NCBI GenBank assembly: GCA_910584115.1
Contig: CAJTYN010000046.1
Location: forward strand, 3,712-18,769
Direction of reading: 5' to 3'
Length of the DNA stretch: 15,058 nt
Source: an uncultured Lachnospiraceae bacterium
GTDB taxonomy: Bacteria; Bacillota; Clostridia; Lachnospirales; Lachnospiraceae
Shown: one piece after another, positions 6,648 to 13,319 of the stretch
Position numbering within the stretch: the stretch's first letter is position 1
How the letters are laid out: each line of letters begins with the position of its first letter
Made by a program: the position numbers and the translations under genes
Notes under the pieces: model-generated
The model's input: only the letters and a program-made list of their open reading frames with translations
The model's database searches: none
Told to the model about the DNA's origin: nothing

Positions 6648-8002
6648 CTGAGATACAACAGACGGCAGACCCTTTATCCCGGGATCATACCACCGGATCC
6701 CTGCTGCGATTTGCATTCCCCACGATCCTGATGATGATATCCATGGGCCTCTACACGGTGATCGACACGATCTTCGTGGCGCGTTTTGTTGATACGGACG
6801 CACTCTCGGCATTGAATATCGTCTGCCCCATCATCAATCTGATCGTAGGTTTTGGGACCATGCTCGCGACAGGCGGGAGCGCGATCGTAGCCCGCAAGAT
6901 GGGCGCGGGGGAACATACGCGGGCGGCACAGGATCTTACGCTGATCATCGGCGCCGGCATCCTGTCCGGCGTGTTGATCGCGCTCTTCGGAACGATCTTT
7001 ATCGACAGGATCGTCTGGGGACTCGGGGCAAATGAGATCCTGTTCCCATACTGCCGGGAATATCTTTTTATCCTGCTGCTCTTTGCGCCCGCGAACATAT
7101 TACAGGTGCTCTTTCAAAATCTGATCGTGACGGCGGGGCGCCCCGGACTGGGGATGGTGCTGGGGATGGGCGCGGGGATCGTCAATATCCTGCTGGACTA
7201 TATCTTTATGGTGCCGCTCCGGATGGGGATCGAGGGAGCGGCGTTTGGTACAGGTATCGGGTACATGATACCGGCAGTGACCGGCCTGCTCTTCTTTTCT
7301 CTGAGAAAGACCGGCCTGCATCTCCAGAAACCCGTGCTGGATATTTCCGTGTTGACAAAAAGCTGTACTAATGGATGTTCGGAAATGGTCAGCCAGGCGG
7401 CGACAGCCGTTTCGACTTTTCTCTTTAACCGGATCATGATGCGGCTGCTCGGCGAAGATGGTGTCGCGGCGATCACGATCATCATCTATACACAGTTTTT
7501 ATTGAGCGCCCTTTACATCGGATTTTCTATGGGCGTGGCCCCCGTCATCAGCTATGACTATGGGAAACGGGATGGCAGACAGCTAAAGAATGTATTTTCT
7601 ATCTGTATACGGACCATCGTCTCTGTCTCCATCTTCGTCTTTGCCGCCGCCTTGATCTTCGGCCCCCAGCTGGTCCATATCTTTTCAGAAAAAGGGACGC
7701 CTGTTTATGAGATCGCGAGAGATGGATTTATGATCTTCCCGTTCAGCTTCCTGTTCTGCGGACTGAATATCTTCGCTTCCGCCGCGTTTACGGCGCTATC
7801 AAACGGAAAACTGTCCGCGGTCCTGTCATTCTTGCGAACCTTCGGAACGATCACGGTGCTGCTGCTCCTCTTGCCCCGGTTTCTGGGCGTGATGGGCGTG
7901 TGGCTGGCGATACCGTTGTCGGAGTCGATCACGATGATCGTGTCTTTGATCTTTCTCGGCCGCTTGAGGACCGTCTTTGATCTGATGGGACCGCTCATCT
8001 GA
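6644..8002 (+). CDS. MATE family multidrug/metabolite efflux transporter
   Basis: A 452-residue integral membrane protein with twelve predicted hydrophobic segments in two similar halves, the usual MATE size. The N-terminal region LLRFAFPTILMMISMGLYTVIDTIFVARFVDTDALSALN is typical of the DinF/NorM-like clostridial branch: a polar first loop, then VDTIFVAR-like and ALSALN motifs. MATE proteins export cationic drugs or metabolites in exchange for sodium ions or protons across the cytoplasmic membrane. GGAGG (6630-6634) lies 9 bases before the ATG, inside the end of the regulator gene, and the start codon overlaps the regulator's stop. The coupling suggests the upstream AraC-GNAT protein controls export of, or modifies, the same compound. 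The last 8 bases are shared with the convergent galE, and no separate terminator is seen downstream. Confidence 0.92.
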   Translation: MTEIQQTADPLSRDHTTGSLLRFAFPTILMMISMGLYTVIDTIFVARFVDTDALSALNIVCPIINLIVGFGTMLATGGSAIVARKMGAGEHTRAAQDLTLIIGAGILSGVLIALFGTIFIDRIVWGLGANEILFPYCREYLFILLLFAPANILQVLFQNLIVTAGRPGLGMVLGMGAGIVNILLDYIFMVPLRMGIEGAAFGTGIGYMIPAVTGLLFFSLRKTGLHLQKPVLDISVLTKSCTNGCSEMVSQAATAVSTFLFNRIMMRLLGEDGVAAITIIIYTQFLLSALYIGFSMGVAPVISYDYGKRDGRQLKNVFSICIRTIVSVSIFVFAAALIFGPQLVHIFSEKGTPVYEIARDGFMIFPFSFLFCGLNIFASAAFTALSNGKLSAVLSFLRTFGTITVLLLLLPRFLGVMGVWLAIPLSESITMIVSLIFLGRLRTVFDLMGPLI

Positions 8003-8993
8003 CGTTCCCATATCCGTCGGGATGGGTGCTGTGCCATTTCCAGGCTGACCCGATGATCTGCTCCAGATCTGCATACTGCGGCTTCCAGCCCAGGATCTTC
8101 TTCGCCTTCTCGCTGGACGCGATCAGCGTGCCCGGGTCCCCCGCCCTGCGTCCTTCCATGACCGCCGGGATGGGGCTTCCCGTCACATTCCGGGCCGCCT
8201 GGACCACTTCATTGACTGTAAAGCCCACGCCGTTGCCCAGATTGAAGATATCGCTCTCGCCGCCGTCCATCAGATACCGCACGGCCAGGATATGCGCCTG
8301 GGCCAGATCCGTCACATGGATATAATCCCGCACGCAGGTCCCGTCCTTCGTGGGATAGTCGTCCCCGAAGATGCTGATCGACGCCCGCTTCCCACCCGGC
8401 ACCTGTAAGATCAGCGGGATCAGATGTGTCTCCGGGCTGTGGTCCTCCCCGATCTGCCCGCTGGCATGTGCGCCGCAGGCGTTGAAATAGCGCAGGGACA
8501 CATAGCGCAGCCCGTGGGCTTTTCCGGTCCACTTGAACATCTTCTCCATGGACAGCTTCGTCTCCCCGTAAGTATTCGTCGGCTCTGTGGTGTCCGTCTC
8601 CTTGATCGGGATGCTCTTCGTCTCCCCGTAGGTGGCGGCTGTTGAGGAGAACACGATCTTATCCAGACCGTGGGCCACCATGGACTCCAAGAACACCTTC
8701 GTCCCGCACAGATTGTTGTCGTAATATTTCAGCGGGTCGGTCATGCTCTCCCCCACCAGGGAGTTGGCCGCGAAATGGATCACCGCGTCGATCCCTTGCT
8801 CCGCGTCCAGCACCCGGTCCACGTCCTCCCGCCTGCGCATATCCCCCTGGTAAAATTTTGCCTTCGGATGAACGGCCTCCCTGTGCCCCGTCTCCAGGTT
8901 GTCAAAGATGACCACCTCATCACCGTGATCGATCAGTTCATAAACCGTGTGGGAGCCGATGTAACCCGCGCCCCCGAGTACCAAGATCTTCAT
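7995..8993 (-). CDS. galE: UDP-glucose 4-epimerase
   Basis: A 332-residue extended SDR enzyme of normal GalE length. It interconverts UDP-galactose and UDP-glucose in the cytoplasm using bound NAD (Leloir pathway and supply of galactose for surface polysaccharide). The NAD motif GGAGYIGSH is at residues 7-15, FAANSLVGES at 74-83, FSSTAATYG at 115-123 (Thr118 in the catalytic Ser/Thr position), the catalytic Tyr142 and Lys146 in YGETK, and RYFNACGA at 168-175. Start 8993 is chosen because the GalE fold begins exactly there (MKILVLGG) and AAAGGAG (minus strand, 9004-9010) is 10 bases upstream. An in-frame extension of 111 residues to 9326 runs through the structured RNA region and is rejected. 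The last 8 bases overlap the convergent MATE gene. Confidence 0.95.
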   Translation of the reverse strand: MKILVLGGAGYIGSHTVYELIDHGDEVVIFDNLETGHREAVHPKAKFYQGDMRRREDVDRVLDAEQGIDAVIHFAANSLVGESMTDPLKYYDNNLCGTKVFLESMVAHGLDKIVFSSTAATYGETKSIPIKETDTTEPTNTYGETKLSMEKMFKWTGKAHGLRYVSLRYFNACGAHASGQIGEDHSPETHLIPLILQVPGGKRASISIFGDDYPTKDGTCVRDYIHVTDLAQAHILAVRYLMDGGESDIFNLGNGVGFTVNEVVQAARNVTGSPIPAVMEGRRAGDPGTLIASSEKAKKILGWKPQYADLEQIIGSAWKWHSTHPDGYGNVR

Positions 8994-9021
8994 AAAGCAT
9001 ACACTCCTTTCAAAACAACTC

Positions 9022-9050
9022 ATTATCCGGTGATCGATAGCTTCCCTCAA
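9022..9050 (-). promoter_or_regulatory. galE: Probable galE promoter
   Basis: On the minus strand TTGAGG (9045-9050), a 17-base spacer and GATAAT (9022-9027) predict a start near 9015. That gives a short leader of about 22 bases containing the AAAGGAG site. If correct, galE is transcribed from downstream of the structured RNA, so the RNA would be a separate transcript rather than a galE leader. Confidence 0.55.
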
Positions 9051-9071
9051 AACATCATCCCAAAGGGACGC

Positions 9072-9276
9072 CGGGAAGAGATGGGTATCTGTCTCCGGGC
9101 AGGCCCGGGCAACGCACCGCTGAGCTGACCGCCAACCCCGTCTATATTGACGCTCAGGAAGAGCCTTCGCGCCAAAGACTCCGTAAGCGTTCGATCTCAT
9201 CGGTGCTAATAGCGCCCTCCAAAAGCCTGCCCAGCGACAGATACCCATCTCTTCCCGTCTGTGCATCGACAGACGG
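9072..9276 (-). ncRNA. Candidate structured non-coding RNA upstream of galE, class unassigned
   Basis: Positions 9072-9093 are perfectly complementary to 9236-9257 (22 bp). Inside, after a 3x3 internal loop, 9097-9104 pairs with 9225-9232 (8 bp). Next 9114-9124 pairs with 9196-9206 (11 positions with one mismatch), and then 9150-9154 pairs with 9186-9190 at the apex. The result is a rod of about 186 nt with purine-rich internal loops. A separate 8-bp hairpin (9255-9262 with 9269-9276) adjoins it and overlaps the closing stem by three bases. No believable ORF fits. In the apical stem several extra pairs would be G-U if transcribed from the minus strand but A-C mismatches on the plus strand, which favours minus. 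Size and end-to-end pairing recall 6S RNA or a large orphan class such as raiA RNA, but neither could be confirmed by eye. Exact ends are unknown. Confidence 0.6.
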
Positions 9277-9406
9277 AAGGATCTATCCCCCGTTTTCAAA
9301 AAATCCCGCCGTCCATCCATCAGCAAACAGAATACTTTGCAGCACTAAAGCGCATTTGAAAACCTAATATCCCCCATGATGCACCACAGATATACAGGCA
9401 ACAAAA

Positions 9407-9493
9407 CCCCTGTCTTGAAAAAAAGCGTTTCAAGGGGTCCGGGGGAAATCGCAATCCCCCGGCGCTTTTGGTACTTTTCTCGCAGAAAAGTAC
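9407..9493. repeat. Cluster of three adjacent palindromes in the non-coding region
   Basis: Three inverted repeats are packed into 87 bases. CTTGAAA (9414-9420) pairs with TTTCAAG (9428-9434), extended by CCC/GGG. CCGGGGGA (9439-9446) pairs with TCCCCCGG (9455-9462). GTACTTTTCT (9471-9480) pairs with AGAAAAGTAC (9484-9493), ten perfect pairs. The last lies two bases from the stop codon of the sugar-binding lipoprotein. Part serves as a terminator (separate entry). The density of palindromes suggests a dispersed intergenic repeat element; that is inference, because only one copy is in view. Confidence 0.6.
9418..9469 (-). terminator. Terminator of the sugar-sensing operon
   Basis: Read on the minus strand, AAAAGCG (from 9463-9469) pairs with CGCTTTT (from 9421-9427). 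It encloses the CCGGGGGA/TCCCCCGG stem, and the T run continues to seven Ts (9418-9424). It lies 27 bases after the stop codon of the lipoprotein gene, so transcription of the operon should end before galE and the structured RNA. Confidence 0.7.
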
Positions 9494-9495
9494 AT

Positions 9496-10497
9496 TTATT
9501 CTGTGATCTTTCTGTAAGGCAGATAGACATACCGGTCTTTTTCAAAGCTGATCTGATCCATCCCCTGCCCTGTCACAGCGGCGACGGCGATCTGGGCCAT
9601 GGCCCGGGCCTGCCCTTCTTTATCATTGTACACCGTGCCGGCCAGCCTGCCGTCCACCACCGCCTCCAGCCCCACCTCTGTGCCGTCGATCCCGAAAAAG
9701 AGCGGCAGCGCCGACCCTGTATGGTTCAGTTTCGCATAGGCGTCCATGGCCCCCAGGGCCATCGCGTCGTTGTTGGCCAGGACCAGCTCGATCTGGTTGG
9801 GATACTGTCCGATCATCTGCTGCATCCGGTTCTGCGCCTGGGCACGGTCCCAGTTGGCCATCCCGCTGCCCAGCTTCTCAAGCTGGATCCCTCTCTTTTT
9901 CAGGGCATCCACCGCGCTCTCCGTGCGGATGATCGCATCCTGATGTCCGGCTTCCCCCTCGATCACCACATACTGGATCTTCCCATCCTTATTGCGGTCC
10001 GCCTGGCCGTCTTCCAAGATGGCATCGGCCGCCAGCTCCCCCTGCATGGTCCCGGACTGCTGGGCGTAAGCCCCCACATAGTACAACCGGTCCCACTGCA
10101 TCATGTCCTCCGCCACAGGCTCCCGGTTAAAAAATATGAGCGGCACATCGTTTTCCCTGGCCAGGTCGATGATCTCGGAGGGATCCGCCCGGTCCACCAG
10201 GTTCACGCAGAGGACGCCGCACCCCATCTCGATCAGCTCCATCACCTGGTCGTCCTGGGTGCGCTGTGAACCCGCCGCATCCCGCACTGTGACCGCGATC
10301 TCAAGCCCATCCCGCTCCTGGGCGGCCAGCTCCTCTCGCAGGCATCCGATCAACTCACTGAGAAATGTATCGCTCTGGTCATAGCAGGCCACCCCGACCT
10401 GGATCCGCCCCGGCTTGTCCGGCCGCTGCCTCCCACAGGCGCAGAAGCACTGCACACCGAGCAGGACGGCCAGCCCAAATATCAGATATCTCTTCAC
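9496..10497 (-). CDS. MglB-like galactose/glucose-binding lipoprotein
   Basis: A 333-residue periplasmic-binding-protein-fold lipoprotein. Residues 1-20 form a lipoprotein signal with a cysteine-rich end (QCFCAC; Cys21 is the likely lipidation site). The rest aligns throughout with E. coli MglB. The calcium loop DRNKDGKIQ is at 167-175, and the sugar contacts Asp43, Phe45, Asn99, His185, Asp187, Arg191, Trp216, Asn242/243, Asp271 and Asn291 are all kept. The ligand is therefore very probably D-galactose or D-glucose, bound outside the membrane. The start is GTG 10497 with only a weak GGCGGGG site, 18 bases after the preceding gene. It is the last gene of the operon and is followed by a terminator, with no ABC ATPase or permease gene. 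It may work as a sensing partner for the kinase system, or serve a transporter encoded elsewhere. Confidence 0.9.
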   Translation of the reverse strand: MKRYLIFGLAVLLGVQCFCACGRQRPDKPGRIQVGVACYDQSDTFLSELIGCLREELAAQERDGLEIAVTVRDAAGSQRTQDDQVMELIEMGCGVLCVNLVDRADPSEIIDLARENDVPLIFFNREPVAEDMMQWDRLYYVGAYAQQSGTMQGELAADAILEDGQADRNKDGKIQYVVIEGEAGHQDAIIRTESAVDALKKRGIQLEKLGSGMANWDRAQAQNRMQQMIGQYPNQIELVLANNDAMALGAMDAYAKLNHTGSALPLFFGIDGTEVGLEAVVDGRLAGTVYNDKEGQARAMAQIAVAAVTGQGMDQISFEKDRYVYLPYRKITE

Positions 10498-10515
10498 TCC
10501 ATCACATCCCCGCCT

Positions 10516-11496
10516 TCACTGACTCATCGTAAAGATGATCTCCTGGTTTTCTTCAGTAAATAATGTATCCCTGCGCAGGACCGTGTGGGAGACCGTCCGA
10601 TCTTTCATTTTATGAAAAGGATGGCCCATGCTCCGGGCGATCTCCGTCAGGCCCTGATAGCCTGCGTCGAACCCATCCGGCACGATCAGGCACTGCACGA
10701 TATCCGTGTCCAGGTAGTAGACCGCCTGGGTGGAGTGTCCGATCCCGTACACCAATGCGCCGTGCAGCTCCTTTGCCGCCGCATATTCCCCCGCCATCCG
10801 CAGGCTGACATCATCCAGCGCGACCACGATGTCCACCTCAGGCAGGGATCCCAGAGGTTCCTCCCGCTCCTTTCGGTCCCGGCTGGAGACGGACCAGCGG
10901 ATCTGGACCCCCGCATCTCTCACACCGTCCAGAAAACCCTGTTCCCTGTCGGATACTCCCTCCGGATCTGTATATTCCGAGAGGATCCCCAGGACTTTTT
11001 CAGTCGTATTCCCAGCCTGGTCCCCCAGCAGCTCCCCCGCCAGCGCGATCCCCATCTGACGGTCGTCAGGCCCTATGGTGGGGAATATCCGGGATGGCCC
11101 GGCGCCTGCCAGCAGGATCGGGACCTTCTTCTTGATCTTCTTTTTGATCTTTTCTGAAAACTGTTCTATATCACTCTGACCGCTTCCCGGGACAGGCTGC
11201 AGGATGATGCCGTCCGCCCCGTTGTCTGTCTCATACTGGATGAGCTCCTCCAGTTCCCGGGCCGTCAGCGCCCCGCCTGTGCTGACGATGGACAGGTCGA
11301 TGCCCAGATCCTCCGCCGCCATCTTCAGGCCGTATTTAAAGGCTGACCACTGGCCGTCGTCCGGGTCTTGGACCACCACGGAGACCCGGACGCGGTCGTC
11401 CCCGACCTTTTCCCATAGGATGACCGCCACCAAGAAGAGCACCAGAGCTGCCAGGATGACTTCTGTCAGGATGAATATCTTTTTATTGTCTTTCAT
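10516..11496 (-). CDS. Membrane-anchored periplasmic-binding-protein-like (sugar-sensor type) protein
   Basis: A 326-residue protein with a short basic N-terminus, one uncleaved-looking membrane helix (about 8-28, no lipobox) and an extracellular domain of the type I periplasmic-binding fold (Peripla_BP_4 style). Seen features are VRVSVVVQDPDDGQWSAFKYGLKMAAEDLG (36-65, the first strand/helix of the fold), GADGIILQPV (93-102), a GPDD hinge-like segment (142-145) and LVYGIGHS (248-255). A lysine-rich stretch lies at 117-124. Relatives of this layout beside LytS/YesM kinases act as extracytoplasmic sugar sensors rather than transport receptors, as XylFII does in Clostridium beijerinckii. Its ATG overlaps the kinase stop (ATGA), so it is made in step with the kinase, and I infer it contacts the kinase's extracellular domain. 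Ligand unknown. Confidence 0.82.
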   Translation of the reverse strand: MKDNKKIFILTEVILAALVLFLVAVILWEKVGDDRVRVSVVVQDPDDGQWSAFKYGLKMAAEDLGIDLSIVSTGGALTARELEELIQYETDNGADGIILQPVPGSGQSDIEQFSEKIKKKIKKKVPILLAGAGPSRIFPTIGPDDRQMGIALAGELLGDQAGNTTEKVLGILSEYTDPEGVSDREQGFLDGVRDAGVQIRWSVSSRDRKEREEPLGSLPEVDIVVALDDVSLRMAGEYAAAKELHGALVYGIGHSTQAVYYLDTDIVQCLIVPDGFDAGYQGLTEIARSMGHPFHKMKDRTVSHTVLRRDTLFTEENQEIIFTMSQ

Positions 11497-13319
11497 TTTA
11501 TCTCTTCCATCCCCTGTGCCCCCTCCCTGCCAAAGAGACGGCCCTTCTCCAGGATCTTCCTGTTCTCTTCCGTGTAGGGGACGGCGGGGATACAGATGAT
11601 GACCTCCGTCCCCTCATCCGGCTCGCTGATGACCGTCAGGCCGTATCCTTTCCCGAAAAGGACCTGGATCCGTTTATTTACATTGATCAGACCCACCCCG
11701 GACCCGCGCTTGGGCACCCGGCTGTCATCCGTCAGCAGGGATCCGGCCTCCTCCTCGGGCATCCCCATGCCGTTGTCGATGACGGAGAGGAAGATCCGCC
11801 CGTCCCGCTCTTTTCCCACGATCCGGATCTCGCCGCAGTCGTCCATGCCCGCCACCCCGTAGTTGATCGCATTTTCCAGGATCGGCTGTAAGACCAGTTT
11901 GACCGTACAGCAGGCGGAGACGGCCGGATCCACGTCGAAGGCCACAGAAAATGTATCTTTATGGCGTACCTTCTGTATGTTCAGATAACTCTTCGCGTGC
12001 TGCAGTTCGTCTTTTATGCTGATCACCGTGCGCCCCTTGGATAAACTGATGCGGAAAAACCGCGCCAGCTCCGAGATCATGAAGACCGCGTCGTCGTTGC
12101 GCTCCCCCTCCACCATCCAGGTGATGGAGTCCAGCGCGTTGTACAGGAAATGGGGGTTGATCTGGCTCTGCAGGGCGTCCATCTCGCTCTTTCTGCGCTC
12201 GTTCTGCTCCCGGACGATCTCTTTCATGAGCTGGTCGATCTGCTCGTAGGAATTTTGTACAGAGACGCCCAGGTGGCGGATCTCCTGGGAACCGCCGATG
12301 TAGATCGCGGGCTTTTCCCCCGCCTCGTATTCCAGGATGGAAGCGTCCAGTTTTAAGATCGGGCGGGAGATCCGGACGGCCACGATCCGGTTTACGAACA
12401 CCAGCATCATGGCGATCAGGAGCATGAAGATCGCGATGAAATACCGGAGGTTGAACATCCCGGATGTGAATGCCTGATAGGGGATCACCCCCACCAGTTT
12501 CCATCCGGTGTAGCTGATCGTGTTGACCACCACTTTGCGGCGCTCCCCGTTGAAGACCTCATCGTAAACGCCGTCCTTGTAGGCCGCGGCCCGTCTGCTG
12601 TTCTCCGCCGCCAGCCCCTTGCTGATCTGCATCTGGCGGGTGTGGTAGATGATCGTCCCGTTGCTGTCGCACAGATAATAATACTGTCCGCTGCCCGCCA
12701 CATTGATCTGCCGCATCATCCGGGCGATGCTGGAGTAATCCATATCCACCAGGAGCACCCCCAGCCGGGACGTGCCTTTATCCGTCAGCTCCACCACGCG
12801 GCTCAGGGAGATCACCCAGTAGTAGCGGAAGGAGGCGTCGTCGAACAGGTTCTGGATGTGGGGCGCGGAAAAATGCATGTTCTCCATCTCGCCCATGGCC
12901 CGCTCATACCAGTCCTGCTGGGTGATATCCGGGTCCTCTTTCTGCCAGGCCACCGGCTCTGCCGCCAGCAGGCTCCCGTAATCGTTGTACACCGCGATGC
13001 TGCGCAGATCGTCCCGGTTGGCTTCATAGAGGAGGTTCATCCCCCGCTGGATGTCCTGGTCCTGACTGGAGAGATCGTTCTCTTTGATCACATTGTAATA
13101 GACGGCGTCCGACACCCTGCGCATGCCGATCAGGTAATCTTCCAGATCCTCCCCGGCCTGTTCCATCAGTTTCTGCGTGCCCGCGATCATCTCCTGCCGG
13201 GCCGAGGCGGAAAACCTGAGATACATCACGATCCCCATGATCAGCAGGATCGAGAGGGACGTGACGGAAAAGGCCGCCATGATCGTGGATTGGATCCCTT
13301 TGAAATGTCTAGTTCCCAC
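11493..13319 (-). CDS. YesM-like sensor histidine kinase
   Basis: A 608-residue membrane kinase (numbering from GTG 13319). TM1 is near 14-36, an extracellular dCache-like sensor domain spans about 37-285 and ends in TGWKLVGVIP, TM2 is near 291-313, then a HAMP linker. The His_kinase (PF06580) domain has QSQINPHFLYN with phospho-acceptor His390. The ATPase domain has an N box near Asn483, DNGMGMP at 515-521 and GSGVGL at 539-544. It autophosphorylates on extracellular input and passes phosphate to the adjacent response regulator. GTG 13319 is preferred because GGAG lies 10 bases upstream. ATG 13328 has GGAG only one base away, and ATG 13379 has no ribosome binding site. All choices overlap the response regulator's 3' end (11 bases for the GTG). 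Confidence 0.92.
   Translation of the reverse strand: MGTRHFKGIQSTIMAAFSVTSLSILLIMGIVMYLRFSASARQEMIAGTQKLMEQAGEDLEDYLIGMRRVSDAVYYNVIKENDLSSQDQDIQRGMNLLYEANRDDLRSIAVYNDYGSLLAAEPVAWQKEDPDITQQDWYERAMGEMENMHFSAPHIQNLFDDASFRYYWVISLSRVVELTDKGTSRLGVLLVDMDYSSIARMMRQINVAGSGQYYYLCDSNGTIIYHTRQMQISKGLAAENSRRAAAYKDGVYDEVFNGERRKVVVNTISYTGWKLVGVIPYQAFTSGMFNLRYFIAIFMLLIAMMLVFVNRIVAVRISRPILKLDASILEYEAGEKPAIYIGGSQEIRHLGVSVQNSYEQIDQLMKEIVREQNERRKSEMDALQSQINPHFLYNALDSITWMVEGERNDDAVFMISELARFFRISLSKGRTVISIKDELQHAKSYLNIQKVRHKDTFSVAFDVDPAVSACCTVKLVLQPILENAINYGVAGMDDCGEIRIVGKERDGRIFLSVIDNGMGMPEEEAGSLLTDDSRVPKRGSGVGLINVNKRIQVLFGKGYGLTVISEPDEGTEVIICIPAVPYTEENRKILEKGRLFGREGAQGMEEIK

Noticed and set aside
9072..9257. The inverted repeat considered as insertion-sequence ends
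   Set aside because: Only about 140 bases lie between the arms, there is no transposase frame or clear target duplication, and further nested complementary helices lie inside, which fits a folded RNA better.
8994..9326. In-frame 111-residue N-terminal extension of galE
   Set aside because: The GalE fold and its NAD motif begin at the internal ATG 8993, which has a good ribosome binding site. The extension crosses the promoter and the nested inverted repeats and has no family resemblance.
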